From positions 204,687-268,686 of the forward strand of contig JAXMBN010000001.1 in assembly GCA_046349875.1 (NCBI GenBank): 64,000 bases of DNA. Direction: 5' to 3'. Both the position numbers and the translations under genes were made by a program. Below, one piece after another: positions 37,312 to 48,040 of this stretch; position 1 is the stretch's first letter, and the number at the start of each line of letters is the position of its first letter. The notes under the pieces were generated by a model that saw only the letters and a list, made by a program, of their open reading frames with translations, had not been told where the DNA came from and did not search any database. This DNA comes from JAXMBN01 sp046349875. GTDB taxonomy: Bacteria > Planctomycetota > Planctomycetia > Pirellulales > Pirellulaceae.

Positions 37312-38699
37312 TTACTGCGGATCATGCGAAAATCCCCGAGGGATGGAATCTGCACACCAGGTCAAAGACATCAAAATTTTTTGAGACCGTTTATCTCAAA
37401 GATACGATTAGCATTGCTATCAAATATTCAGTTGCAGGCGAAAAGGATATGGTTTGCCGCAGACTGCTGCAGACTTCAAACACCATTGATGTATAGCTTG
37501 AGTTAGCTGAGAATGCTAGTTTCTGAGTATTTCAACTTGAATTCTGTTTAGATTTGAAAACAATGAAGATGAAGATAAACCCGTTTTCCAGTTGTTCTAA
37601 TAGGCATCCTTCACAAATGAAAGGGGAAAGCATAGGACTAGAGTGAAATGCCTGTTCAAGCTTCTACAGATTCTACAGAATTGTTTGATTTTCTTATTTG
37701 TAAATGCTTTGAGCGGAGGCTCATATTTCATCACAAATGATTTTGATGCTCACATCATTCCTTCATTGACCAACATATGAAGCAGATTTGAAACATGAGC
37801 AGCTATATTGCAGTTCTGCCTGAGTTATAATGGATTTATTCTGGTGATTATATCAATGTGGACAGTTCCAGGGATACTGTTGATCTGCGTGTTCGTCCAG
37901 TGCCTACTGTTGAGAAATCTCTGCGTGATGGAGCATGGTATGACTAACGTTTTGATGAATTCTGGTGGTGCCTGATGTTGATGCAATGGATTACCGCGCC
38001 ATGGCAAAACAGGAGCCTTTCCACGCGAATGTCTGTCGAACGAACGGCTGAATACGGAGGACTGATACACTTCTGCATTTGGGGCGCACGATGCATCTGG
38101 ATACCAGGCATGAAGTAACGTCGTCGCATCTATCGGTCGAAGATGGTAGTTCGCTTGCGTGATGAAGCCGCGAACTAAATCACGGTACTTCGACTTGGCC
38201 AACACTGTCTGTTCATCTGATACTGAAATTTGCTGTATGTTGAAGTGGTGATAAAGGCCTTTGAATTTAGCGGACATAGATCCAACGATGGACCGAGCCC
38301 ACATCCGAAGGATATTATCGACTAACATGTCGATTACATCTGCAGTCGCTGGGTCTTGTTCCAAGTCCATTCAGACGGACAGTTTGGCTCCGCCGAGTCT
38401 ACCTCGATTTGACTGGGCGATTCCATCCGAAGAATAATCGAGTGCTTTTGAATCGATCGGTTATCGAATCGATTGGAGCGGACAGTCGAGCGGATCTTTG
38501 AACTCGCCGCGGTACGCACCTTCTGGGCTTGGCATGATTGGGATGATGGGCTTGCTGGATCTCTGCAAGATGAGAAAGCCCTGTAACGATTTGCCTTGTG
38601 GCTTGAAGAGAGTTACCGCGATGACGTCCCCTCGCGACTGCTGCCATGGACTTGCTCGCTCTCGAAGGCGATAGCCACGAAGCGGAGCCACGACTTTCA
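37312..38699. other. Stretch without a recognisable gene; first part AT-rich
   Basis: About 1.4 kb. From about 37,330 to 37,870 the base composition drops to roughly 30-35% GC, clearly below the flanking genes (about half GC), and all frames are closed. From 37,825 to 38,370 a 181-codon minus-strand frame is open, but its product has no motif I recognise and no good start. The last 300 bases should contain the missing front half of the DUF1549/1553 gene that begins to be readable near 38,700, yet I find no DUF1549 signature there. Confidence 0.4.
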
Positions 38700-39730
38700 C
38701 TCGACTTGCCGCGGATCCCATGCTTCATGGTGAGGCTGTGGGGCGCTATTTCATGGGGACGCGCATGCAATGCGCACACTGCCACAACCATCCGCTCGAT
38801 CGTTGGACGATGGACGATTACTTTGGACTGGCAGCGATTTTTGCCAAGCTTGATCGTGGCCCCATCGTAAAGACCTTGGAACGATCTTACCTCTATCATC
38901 CGCAGACCCAAGACGTCATCGCACCCAAGCTGCTCGGTGAGTCTTCGGTACTCCATGAGAAAGAAGCCCGGGCGGCGACTTTGCCCTATGGAACCTTGCG
39001 ACGGGCAGATTCGCAGAAGTCTATGTCAATCGATTATGGGCGACGCTATTTGGTTATGGATTGGTCGAACCGATGGATGATTGGTCACAAACCAATCCAC
39101 CGATTCAGCCTGAATTGCTGAAGGAACTTGCTACTTCTTTTCAGCGCGATGGCTATCATGTGAAGCCACTTCTCAAACGCATCGTATTGTCCGAGGTTTA
39201 TCGACGACAAAGCGAATTCACCACGAGGAAAACCGAGCAAGGCATTGGCGGCGTGTCGTGCTCGCAAGCCGAGTGGCCCCCGAAGTCTATTCCGATCTCA
39301 TCAACGGCCTCATGGTCTCCCTCCAACACTTCCTCACAGGACAGTTCGATTCGCACTTGGCATGGTGATCCAACTTCGAAACGCACCTTACAATCTCTTG
39401 GAGCCTGCCCTTCGGTTGCGTGTTTGCCTCAAACAGGTCTGACGCGATTGAGTACGCAATTGCATTTGCTGCAGGGAGATTATTTGAATCAGCGACTCTC
39501 AGAAGGCCCCTTCATTCCATCTCTCTTAGGTCATTCCGACGACCATCGTGAACGGTTGATCTCGGGTCGGTGACGAATCTTATTCACGCCATCCTTACGA
39601 GCAAGAGTTGCGAAAATGGGTTGACGCTTTGTCGCACCTCGCCCCTACGAAAACTCGTACTTGGTATGAGGATTGGGCTTGGGGCCGCTCACGAACTCGC
39701 TCGAATTTCAAACGATTCCTTGACCTTTAG
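38700..39730 (+). pseudogene. DUF1549/DUF1553 protein, C-terminal part, multiple frameshifts
   Basis: Readable pieces in several frames: AVGRYFMGTRMQCAHCHNHP LDRW (the CAxCHNHPxDRW motif of the DUF1549/PSCyt2 family), DDYFGLAAIFAKLDRGP, YVNRLWATLFGYGLVEPMDDWS, then PELLKELATSFQRDGYHVKPLLKRIVLSEVYRR, VYSDLINGLMVSLQHFLTGQFDS, a GDYLNQRLSEGPF piece and a final WYEDWAWG segment ending near 39,729. These are the DUF1553 landmarks in correct order. The front half normally present in this family of about 800-1000 residues is missing or unreadable. It is a planctomycete-specific secreted protein family of unknown reaction. Confidence 0.6.
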
Positions 39731-39864
39731 AAGCGGGTCAGACAGGCAGAGCGGAGTATCTTCAAAGCGCCGATATTGATAGAATCCCGGAAGTAGGGAA
39801 AAGGGCGTCGATGTCGTTCATCGACAGCATTTTTCTCTATCCTTTCGCAGATTCCATCACAACT

Positions 39865-40872
39865 ATGACGACCGAAGCTAATTCTCCTGGAAGCTGGACT
39901 TCATACCATTCCAATGCCTCCGGGCGGAAAACGCAGCCGATTCTGGATCTTTTGGCATTACGCGATCCCGCTTGCTGTCGTGCACATTTTGGCATGCCGT
40001 TGGTGTTCCTGCCCTCCAATTTCTCTTGGAGCGGTCTATTGGTCGGAGGATCACGCACTGCCTTTTCTTGATGGTCTTGGTGTTTCAATGGATACCACCG
40101 ATTGCTGACGCACCGTGGATTCCAGTGTCCTAAATGGTTGGAACACATGTTCGCGATTTTTGGCATTTGCACCTTGCAAGATTCACCTGCTCGCTGGGTT
40201 GCAGTGCACCGAATGCACCATCAATTCAGCGACCACCAACCCGATCCTCATTCTCCTTGGGTGACCTTTTTGTGGGGACATGTGGGCTGGCTGTTGGTCC
40301 GCGATCGACGCCACGATACCGTTTTCCATTTTGAGCGTTATGTCCGCGATATGCTTCGCGATCCTTTTTACCTGCGCGTTGAAAAACACCTCGTTTGGTT
40401 CTGGATTTATGTCGTCCATGCATTGGTGATCGGTGGAATGGGCTATGGCTATGGCTTGGCACTATCGATGAGTTCTTCGGAAGCCCTTCATTTGGCTTGG
40501 ACGTGGCTGGTCTGGGGTGTTTTTGCTCGGACTGTGTTTACATTGCATGTCACCTGGGCCGTTAATTCGGTGGGTCACATGTGGGGTTATCGCAACTACG
40601 AAACTCGCGACAACAGCACCAACAGCTGGTGGGTTGCTCTTTTGACCTTTGGTGAAGGCTGGCACAACAACCACCACGCGGACCAACGCAGTGCTCGACA
40701 TGGCCATCGCTGGTGGGAATTGGATATGTCCTGGCACACCATCAAATTGATGGAAACCATTGGCCTCATTTCCCATGTGATCGGGCCCCGTGTTCGTCCT
40801 CAAATGGCCCTAAGCGATGTCGAACAACTTCACGTTTCCGACTCCAAGGAAGCCGAAGAGCTTAGCAAGTAA
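39865..40872 (+). pseudogene. Acyl-CoA/fatty-acid desaturase with frameshifted N-terminus
   Basis: From about 40,090 to the stop at 40872 the protein is clean and carries the three histidine boxes of delta-9-type desaturases: GYHRLLTHRGF, VHRMHHQFSD and GEGWHNNHHADQRSARHGHRWWELD, with WVTFLWGHVGWL between them. The enzyme would put a cis double bond into a fatty-acyl chain at the membrane with a di-iron centre. Upstream, pieces of the first membrane segments (RFWIFWHYAIPLAVVHIL, LVFLPSNFSWSGLL) lie in different frames, so two or three indels fall between 39,900 and 40,085. The ATG at 39865 gives a total span of 336 codons, normal for the family. The readable part alone lacks the first membrane helices. 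Confidence 0.78.
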
Positions 40873-41111
40873 TATTTGCATACTCCCTTTGAGCTCGCCC
40901 GTTCTTGCGTTTTCACCTGCCCTGCAATCGTCGAGATAGATCTTCTTCGCAGATGCCGGGGCTTGCGCTTCCTATTGAAGAGAGGATTCGCCTCCTACAC
41001 GTGAGCCATTGGCTGGCGACGAAAGGATGAGAACGGCTTGCGTTAGCAGTTAGACCGCTCTCTAACGAGCCCTGTGAACTCTAGCATTTGGCGAACAGGA
41101 CACGCACCCAT

Positions 41112-41148
41112 AAAAAAAGCCCGAGCGATTTGCCCGGGCTTTGTTTTT
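41112..41148. terminator. Intrinsic terminator between convergent genes
   Basis: AAAGCCCG pairs with CGGGCTTT around a short loop, with A residues on the left and T residues on the right. It ends 19 nt from the stop codon of the minus-strand giant gene and can also stop transcripts from the desaturase gene. Confidence 0.8.
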
Positions 41149-41166
41149 GACCAAGTTTGATGTCGA

Positions 41167-44100
41167 TTATCGCTTCTTGCGCCATTGATCGAGCACATCG
41201 GAAGCGAGGTCATCGAGGATCGAATCCACGCCATCGTCCGCAGTGGTATCGAACACAACATCATTCACTTCGCCTTCACCTTCACCTGCACCTTGTTGGT
41301 TCAATCGGTTGAGAACCATCAAAGCATCGATTGGCGAGATGAATCCGTCGGCGTTGACGTCGTAGAAGTAGCGACCGTCTTCACCTTCACCACCCGAACC
41401 ACCGAGGGCTCGCGTTCCTTGACGATTCAAGCTGTTGATAACGAGCAAGGAATCGATCGGGGAAACGAATCCATCGTTGTTGACGTCGAATGGATTGTTG
41501 GTGTTCGTGAAACCTTCACCCGATCCGGACGAAGCGGCAACGATGTTGATCGAATCAGCGACGTAGCGAATAAAGTCTGGTGCAATCGTGGTTGGAGGCT
41601 CGAACAACAAGGTATCGTGGAACGGACTGATGTCGGCTGGATCACCCACGAAGCTGGCCTGTCCAACAGCCTTGGCGGTCAGGGTTAGAGTGAACTGTAA
41701 CAGTTCGCCCGAACCAAGCGGAGCACTGCCGGTTTGAACCGAACCCAATTCGTTGATCAGGTTGTTGACTCGAATATCACCACTCTTCACGTTCGAGTAG
41801 TTTGCGCTGAAGGCAACTTGGAAGCCAAGTCCGCCGGTGGACGAATCGAGATCAACTCCCACCAAGGATGAGTTGTAAAGAACGTCTTGGAAGGCAGCAA
41901 ACACACCTAGATTCGCACCCGAAGCTCGGAGGTCGCGAACAAATCCGCGAAGTTGGAACTTCTGACCAACGGTGATCTGATCGATCGGCGTTCCATTCAA
42001 GTCGGTTGCTGCAAGGCGAAGCTCGATGAGGTCATCACCGGTTGCATTGCCAACTTGCAGAGACACGCGACCAATCGAGGTAAATCCACGATCGTCTTGG
42101 ATGGTGTAGGTGAAGGAATCGAATCCGTTGTATCCAGCGTTCGGCGTGTAGCGTACGACGTCATCGGATGGAATGCTCGTTCCGTTGTCATCGATTTCCA
42201 CAAAGCCATTGATTGGCTGAGTGACGCTTACCATTCGGATAGAACCGGTGGTGCCAGGGCTATCGTTGTCCAAAACATCGATGATGTTGCCGGTGCTATT
42301 CGCTGGCAACGGCGAAGCCAAGGAGTCATCGACGGCGTATGGGAAGCTGAAGCTATCGCCAACGATTTCAACCGATGCTCGGCCGTAACGAACCTGCTGA
42401 ATAGGTACCGGAGTCGAAGGAGTGTTGAACAGAAGAACGTCGGTCAACGGCGAGTTGTCAGCTGGGTCCGCGATGAAGTCAACCAAACCTGGTGCCATGG
42501 CATCGAAGGTGATCGTTGCCAACAAGGATGGATCTGGTTGATCCATGTCTTGAGCGCCGGTGAAGGCACCCATGTCATCGATCTTACCTGGCACTTCATT
42601 CGTGCCTTGGCGCCCAGCCGCATATACATTTCCCCAATCGATCTGGAAATTGAAATTCGAATTGGTTGTTGTATTCGCCGACGGTGTAACCAAGGCGGCG
42701 TTGTAGAGCATATCTAGATACGCCGCGAAGACTCCTGGAGAGATAGTAAAGTTCTCAGGTGCACGCAGATCATCAACATAGACTTGAACCTTAAATTTCT
42801 CGCCTTGTCGTACAGCACTTACTTGGTTACCGCTAAGATCGGTTACACGGAAGCTAATACCAGCGACGTCGTCATCGCGATCGCCCGGTAGGGTGTGAAC
42901 TGTAACCTTCGCAGTGGTTAGCTTTCCATCAGCGTCAGTTGCAGTGTAGCTGAAGGTTTCCGTTCCACCAAAGTTGCGTCGAGGTGTGTAGCGAATACTC
43001 TGATTGCCTGAACCAATCACCGCACTTCCACCTTGGTCAGGTGTTGTGATGGAGATGATTTGCAGTGCGCCGCCACGGCCTTCAATATCATTGGCCAACA
43101 CGTTGAGTGGATAGCCAATGGTGTTGGTCGATACGTCGTACGAATCGTCGACTGCAACAGGGTTCTCAAAGGTCAAAGCCACGTTGACTGTTACCGTTGC
43201 GGTATCTTCAGCACCCGAAGCATTTCGCATACGGTAGGTGAAGGTCTCGCGACCTACAAAACCATTGCGAGGCGTATAAAGGATTGCGGTGCGAGCCGTA
43301 TTGATTCGGATGTTTCCGCCCTTATCTCCGCTCGAAATCGAAACGATTTGCAGAGCCTCACCCGGAATCTTGAAGTCGTTTGCAAGAACATCCAACGTGT
43401 TGTTCAGCGAATTACGAGCTACCGTGACGCTATCATCGACGGCAAGTTCCAACGTGCTTGCAATCGTGGTGGCGTAGTCTTCGACTTCACCAGCGACGGA
43501 GCGACCTGTTGGAAGCGTGTTGATTTCTTGCGACAAACGGAAGCGAGCGTAGGTGGAACCTAGAGTTGCACTCGATGGAATCGAGAATACAACCGTATTC
43601 GCACCAGCGGCCAAAGGCTGATTCTTGATAATCTGCTCGCCAGCATCGTTCCAGTCACCATCCTTGTTCAAATCGATCCAGCCGTGAAGATAGGCTGTTT
43701 GACCGGTGGTGTTGGTCAAGAACGCACTGACCGCATTGTTGGCGTCACCAGCAACCAAAGGTCGAATGAAGGTGATACCATCTTCGTCGTCGATGACATT
43801 GCCCGCGGAATTGGCGAGCCCGTTGATATCATCGCCGGTTGCAGCAGCATTGGGCTGTCCATCGCCATCGATGTCAACATAGGTTCCCAAAGACAAGCCA
43901 GAGACGATACCAGCGGTTGCACCGCCGGCAGTGGCCGTCGTGGGATACGGAGCAGGAGCATCACCATAATCGAGCGCGAAGCGATTACCGAAATCGAGCC
44001 CTCGCAATGGATTCACTCCATCGTACGAAACAATATGCTCGCCCGATGTTGGATAGGTTTGCAAGAAACCTGGTTCGAGAACTTCGCGAATCGCATACGT

Positions 44101-46110
44101 TCCAGCTCGTGGCGGAGTGAGCGTGTACGATCCATTGGCCAAAGTCTTGGTTGCAGGTTCACCGAGGTCTAATCGATCGTCACCATCGACGTCGACATAG
44201 ATCCAAATACCTTCCAAGCCAGGTTCACCAGCATCCTTGATGCCGTTGGCATTGAGGTCATTCCACTTGAAGCCCGTCACTGTCGAATCGGGAAGAACAA
44301 AACCGAAATTCACACCGCTTCGGGTTTGATTCAAAGTAATGTCAACCGACTGCGCCGCTTCACTTGGACGCGTAGGTTGCCATCCAACAGCGGGAGCCGC
44401 ACGAACCCAAGTCGGACGAGCTGCGCCATAAATGGTGTAAGCTCCATCGGCCGCAGAAAGGGTTCGAGGTTCACCTGGCGAAATGGCCAAGTCATTGTTT
44501 AGGTCAAGCCAAACGGTCCAACCCTGAAGACCTGCTTCGTTCAGATCTTGAACACCACTTCGATTGCGATCATTGAAAATCTTGCCGGTTACTGCGCCAC
44601 CCACGGTTCCCGAAGACAATCCATGAGCTAACTGATTGATCGTATCTTCGGTACCAAATCGAATGAGCGAAGCAGCTGGATCGTAGGTATCCACTCCAAA
44701 GTCCACATCGACGTCATCAATCGTGCCGAAGATTCCATCAGGACCGACACCAGCCAAAACCGAGATGGGAACTCCACCCGCATCCATCAACTGGACACTG
44801 GCATTGGTATTGAGGGTATGCCATCCACCAAAGAAGTGCCCAGCTTCGTGGCAAACGATCGAGCCAATGACGTTTGCAACGGCATCCAATCGGCGAGTTG
44901 CACCAGATACGGGGAAGCTATTGACCGAGTTCGGGTCGTTCGCAGGACCGCTCAGCAAGTCCAACAGAACGACAGCCGTCTCTTCGGTCTTGAAGTTACC
45001 AACGTCAACGCTTTGAGCCAATCCAATCGTCTGAATTCCCAACTCCGCAATCGTTCCACCAACGAAGATTCGGCTGACGTGCGGCAAACCAAACGGGTCG
45101 CCATGGTCGCGGCTATTCAAAATGACAAAGTCGTAGTCGCCAGGATTTCCTGTGTTGGGTGCGTACCCATTCAATCCCTTGATTCCAAGGTCAAGAAAAT
45201 TCTCTTGGACGTTGGCGATGATTCGATCGATCAACAAGCTCTCATCCGATGCTTGCAAACCCCAGTTTGCCAAGAAGCTCGACAGAGGCGAGAAGCGGGT
45301 AGTACCAGGAAGATCGAATGGCGCTAGGCTCGTAGGACCGCCATCGAAATCCAAGTAAACAATCTGCTTGGTTCCAATAGGCTCAGCTTCAAGCACAGGA
45401 CGATAGGCTCGAAGGTTCAGCGTGTAGTTGGTGGTTGTTCGCGATTCGACGCGAAGCGTATAACGGCCAGCATTCGGAATCACGACGGCAAAGCCTGCTT
45501 GCCCATCCATGAACAAAGGGCTACCTGTTGGATAGCCCGTGAAGATCGGTTGGTTATTGCCAATCACTTCCTTGCCACTAGCGTCTTGCAAAGAAAGATC
45601 GATTCCAATTCCCACCTGAGCTGCGAGAGCTCGCACGTCGATGATATCACCACCGCGCAAATCGAACGAATAGTAATCGACGTCCGAAACTTGGGTGAGC
45701 GTGCTTACAACGAGCGTGCCAGAGACATTAACGACGGTTCGATTATTGGTGTCAGTACCGAGGGGAAGGAAGTTGGCCGACGATCGCGTATTGTTGGATT
45801 CCGCTTCGATCGTATTGAATGGATTGTTGTCTGCACCTTCACCTGTCGAACGCGATCCTCCTCCCGAAGAATAATTCGACTTTCCTGCCAAGTCAGAGCG
45901 GCGGGCGTACTCGGCCGACGACAATCCAACGGGAAGGAAGGCCGTTGCTTTTCCAATCTCTGGATAGTAAAAGCCATCGGTCCAAGGTGAGGCGGTGAAT
46001 AAGTCACGTTTTTCTAGCTTTTCAATCGATCGAAGTCGACGTGCAGCCTTTTTCCCACTCAATTGTTGACTCTTGGATTTACGAGCCGAGCTAGCCTTCT
46101 GTGACTTCAC
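41167..46110 (-). CDS. Giant surface protein: metzincin-like protease, SdrD-B, GEVED, cadherin-like, cohesin-like and dockerin modules
   Basis: About 1647 residues from GTG 46110. The N-terminus has a basic KKAARRLRSIEKLEKRDLFTA block resembling the planctomycete LEPR-RxLL export region. A PPC-like domain is followed by a protease-like domain with CHEAGHFFGGWH (about residue 420), the HExxHxxGxxH zinc motif of metzincins. Two SdrD-B/Cna-B modules (RNRSGVQDLNEAGLQGWTVW, NANGIKDAGEPGLEG), a GEVED domain (YGDAPAPYPT, HGWIDLNKDGDW), cadherin-like repeats (VAVDDSYDVSTNTIGYPLNV) and two cohesin-like modules (GVFAAYLDMLYN, GVFAAFQDVLYN) follow. It ends with two Ca-binding dockerin repeats (VNNDGFVSPIDSLLVINSLN, VNADGFISPIDALMVLNRLN). 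It is probably cell-wall or matrix attached. The open frame begins at 46218; the GTG start is a choice, not proven. Confidence 0.85.
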   Translation of the reverse strand: MKSQKASSARKSKSQQLSGKKAARRLRSIEKLEKRDLFTASPWTDGFYYPEIGKATAFLPVGLSSAEYARRSDLAGKSNYSSGGGSRSTGEGADNNPFNTIEAESNNTRSSANFLPLGTDTNNRTVVNVSGTLVVSTLTQVSDVDYYSFDLRGGDIIDVRALAAQVGIGIDLSLQDASGKEVIGNNQPIFTGYPTGSPLFMDGQAGFAVVIPNAGRYTLRVESRTTTNYTLNLRAYRPVLEAEPIGTKQIVYLDFDGGPTSLAPFDLPGTTRFSPLSSFLANWGLQASDESLLIDRIIANVQENFLDLGIKGLNGYAPNTGNPGDYDFVILNSRDHGDPFGLPHVSRIFVGGTIAELGIQTIGLAQSVDVGNFKTEETAVVLLDLLSGPANDPNSVNSFPVSGATRRLDAVANVIGSIVCHEAGHFFGGWHTLNTNASVQLMDAGGVPISVLAGVGPDGIFGTIDDVDVDFGVDTYDPAASLIRFGTEDTINQLAHGLSSGTVGGAVTGKIFNDRNRSGVQDLNEAGLQGWTVWLDLNNDLAISPGEPRTLSAADGAYTIYGAARPTWVRAAPAVGWQPTRPSEAAQSVDITLNQTRSGVNFGFVLPDSTVTGFKWNDLNANGIKDAGEPGLEGIWIYVDVDGDDRLDLGEPATKTLANGSYTLTPPRAGTYAIREVLEPGFLQTYPTSGEHIVSYDGVNPLRGLDFGNRFALDYGDAPAPYPTTATAGGATAGIVSGLSLGTYVDIDGDGQPNAAATGDDINGLANSAGNVIDDEDGITFIRPLVAGDANNAVSAFLTNTTGQTAYLHGWIDLNKDGDWNDAGEQIIKNQPLAAGANTVVFSIPSSATLGSTYARFRLSQEINTLPTGRSVAGEVEDYATTIASTLELAVDDSVTVARNSLNNTLDVLANDFKIPGEALQIVSISSGDKGGNIRINTARTAILYTPRNGFVGRETFTYRMRNASGAEDTATVTVNVALTFENPVAVDDSYDVSTNTIGYPLNVLANDIEGRGGALQIISITTPDQGGSAVIGSGNQSIRYTPRRNFGGTETFSYTATDADGKLTTAKVTVHTLPGDRDDDVAGISFRVTDLSGNQVSAVRQGEKFKVQVYVDDLRAPENFTISPGVFAAYLDMLYNAALVTPSANTTTNSNFNFQIDWGNVYAAGRQGTNEVPGKIDDMGAFTGAQDMDQPDPSLLATITFDAMAPGLVDFIADPADNSPLTDVLLFNTPSTPVPIQQVRYGRASVEIVGDSFSFPYAVDDSLASPLPANSTGNIIDVLDNDSPGTTGSIRMVSVTQPINGFVEIDDNGTSIPSDDVVRYTPNAGYNGFDSFTYTIQDDRGFTSIGRVSLQVGNATGDDLIELRLAATDLNGTPIDQITVGQKFQLRGFVRDLRASGANLGVFAAFQDVLYNSSLVGVDLDSSTGGLGFQVAFSANYSNVKSGDIRVNNLINELGSVQTGSAPLGSGELLQFTLTLTAKAVGQASFVGDPADISPFHDTLLFEPPTTIAPDFIRYVADSINIVAASSGSGEGFTNTNNPFDVNNDGFVSPIDSLLVINSLNRQGTRALGGSGGEGEDGRYFYDVNADGFISPIDALMVLNRLNQQGAGEGEGEVNDVVFDTTADDGVDSILDDLASDVLDQWRKKR

Positions 46111-46524
46111 TATTTTGTCCCCAGGCAAACGAAAAAAGATCTTGTGGACGGATGCGTCCAGTGGAAAAGCCAATTGTCGAATGTAGCCGCCCGCCCAGTC
46201 GCAATGGAATGGGAACAACGCCTACACAAGATAAAGAGATTAGGTAATTTGCGTCACCTAGATTTCGATTCTAGTTGGAGCCCATTACCTGTCAACAAAA
46301 CGCTTTTCTTGAGATGGTCGAGGAAACGAGATGGTTCCCGTTACAATCGCCATATTTTGCACAAACCGAACCGAAACCTCTTCGCTCGGTTCCGTTTTCT
46401 GTTAGGCAGAACACCACACCCCTACTTTTGGCTACCAAATCGTTTTTCGGATTGTTTTTGACCTCGATAATGCATCGAATAAGAATAGGGAAAAGGTTTG
46501 AACATCCCCCCAAGGGAATTTTAC
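46111..46524. other. Divergent intergenic region
   Basis: About 410 bases between the giant surface protein gene (minus) and the DUF1559 gene (plus). No other gene is supported. The TTGTTTTTGACC and TAATGC elements around 46,450-46,475 are the best promoter candidate for the plus-strand gene, but I cannot test this. An AAGGGAA ribosome binding site precedes 46525. Confidence 0.35.
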
Positions 46525-47532
46525 ATGACACGTCGATCTCCGTCCGGGTTTACGCTCGTTGAACTCCTTGTGGTCATCGCCATCATTGGGGTTCTGGTCG
46601 GTTTACTACTCCCAGCCGTCCAACAAGCTCGTGAAGCTGCACGGAGGGTTCAATGCCAAAACAACCTCAAGCAACTGGCCCTAGCGGTTCACAATTTCGA
46701 ATCGGCTCGTCGCAGTCTTCCACCTGCCCGCATCGCACCACGCCCTGGCGATCTCCCGGATTTCAATTGTGGTGGACAAGAGGTCAATTGGATCGGGTAC
46801 ATACTGCCCTACATCGAACAAAATGCAGTGGCCAAAGATATCGAGTTGTTTGGCAAATGGTACGAACAACCTGATACGGTGCATTCGACTCGAATCGCGA
46901 CACTCATTTGCCCATCCCGGCGTGCCGTAGGCGATCCATTGGTCGAAAGACCTGTCGAAGGAGGTGGTCCCGTCGGTCGACTACCCTGCGGTTGTCCCAT
47001 TCCAAGTTCCGGCGGAAGTCGCACGATCGCATCAATCGCAGGAGATTATGCAGCCAATCACGGAGACCTTTCTCCAGGAGCATCAGGTCTCGCGACCGAC
47101 TTTTATTTTGGTGGCAATGGAACAGGCGCGATGAATACATCTCGCCCTATCTGCAACTCTGGAAAAGTTGTCGGCTATGTAGATCGATATGCATTTCGTG
47201 ACATTGTGGATGGATTAAGCAATACGCTACTGTTTGGTGAAAAGCATATCTTGCACGATAAGATTGGTGTTTTTCCAGATGATGGCCCGACCTACGACGG
47301 CGATCATCTTCCTGCTAGTTCCAGAATTGTCGGACCTGGCCTTCCGCTATCGCGCGGACCTCGCGATGTCACTTCAAATTACTATGCCTTTGGAAGTGCT
47401 CATCCAGGTATCATCCACTTTGCTTTGGTAGATGGTTCGGTTCGATCGATATCCGTCGACGCGGACACGGTGACCATGGGGCAACTAGCCAATCGACATG
47501 ACCGCGAAGCAGCACCCATACAATTGGATTGA
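46525..47532 (+). CDS. DUF1559 prepilin-like protein
   Basis: A 335-residue protein. The N-terminus SGFTLVELLVVIAIIGVLVG is a type IV prepilin signal and helix, cleaved after the Gly by a prepilin peptidase, then LLLPAVQQAREAARRVQCQNNLKQLALAVHNFES, the standard DUF1559 continuation. The middle has CPSRRAV and the RDIVDGLSNTLLFGEKH block, and the C-terminus has HFALVDGSVRSIS. DUF1559 proteins are the largest planctomycete paralogue family and probably form pseudopilin-like secreted assemblies; individual functions are unknown. AAGGGAA lies about 7 nt before the ATG. A lipoprotein gene follows after 31 nt as the usual partner. Compare the truncated copy at 358-927. Confidence 0.9.
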   Translation: MTRRSPSGFTLVELLVVIAIIGVLVGLLLPAVQQAREAARRVQCQNNLKQLALAVHNFESARRSLPPARIAPRPGDLPDFNCGGQEVNWIGYILPYIEQNAVAKDIELFGKWYEQPDTVHSTRIATLICPSRRAVGDPLVERPVEGGGPVGRLPCGCPIPSSGGSRTIASIAGDYAANHGDLSPGASGLATDFYFGGNGTGAMNTSRPICNSGKVVGYVDRYAFRDIVDGLSNTLLFGEKHILHDKIGVFPDDGPTYDGDHLPASSRIVGPGLPLSRGPRDVTSNYYAFGSAHPGIIHFALVDGSVRSISVDADTVTMGQLANRHDREAAPIQLD

Positions 47533-47563
47533 GATCCATTGACCTAAGTCTTGGAATCATCAA

Positions 47564-48040
47564 ATGCTGCGAGGAAGCGTTTTCTTTTTCTTAACCTGTA
47601 GCGTTCTCCTTTGCGGATGTGGCACTTCGCATCCACCTACGTTTCCCGTTTATGGCAAGGTGATGTTTCCAGACGACGAGCCTGTTCGCATCGGGACGGT
47701 CGAATTTCGGCAGGAAGGTGCTGGACAAGATGGAAACCGAGCCATCGCCCGCGGCACCATTCAAGAGGATGGCACCTTTCAACTCTCGACATTCAATCCA
47801 AACGATGGCGCCTTGGCTGGCACCCATCAAGTTACCGTTCACCAATTGATCATTGTCGAAGACCAGTCGTTTGCTTCTCATGGCCACGGTCGACGCGTCT
47901 CGCCGAAGTATTCAGACTACGCAACCTCAGGACTCAAAGCGGACGTCAAAGCGGTCCCAAGCAGCGACAAATCCACCAATCAGATCACACTTCGACTGCA
48001 GGTCGATGCAGCAGATCGCAAGGGAAACAAGCCCAAATAA
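47564..48040 (+). CDS. Lipoprotein with carboxypeptidase-regulatory-like domain
   Basis: A 158-residue lipoprotein; residues 1-19 are a signal peptide ending LLCGC. The mature part has TFPVYGKVMFPDDEPV, DGTFQLSTF and GTHQVTV segments, the transthyretin-like fold of the DUF1559-linked lipoproteins. It is the partner of the DUF1559 gene 31 nt upstream and clearly a homologue of the 1051-1485 gene. An envelope role is inferred; the molecular function is unknown. The C-terminal QITLRLQVDAADRKG is a typical closing strand plus basic tail. Confidence 0.82.
   Translation: MLRGSVFFFLTCSVLLCGCGTSHPPTFPVYGKVMFPDDEPVRIGTVEFRQEGAGQDGNRAIARGTIQEDGTFQLSTFNPNDGALAGTHQVTVHQLIIVEDQSFASHGHGRRVSPKYSDYATSGLKADVKAVPSSDKSTNQITLRLQVDAADRKGNKPK

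Noticed and set aside
37825..38370. 181-codon minus-strand open frame
   Set aside because: No recognisable family, poor start context and unusual composition beside an AT-rich island; described only as part of the 37312-38699 stretch.
37312..39865. Interpretation as a mobile genomic island
   Set aside because: No integrase, transposase, direct repeats or phage genes are visible; composition shift and broken genes alone are better explained by sequence noise or a chimeric segment.
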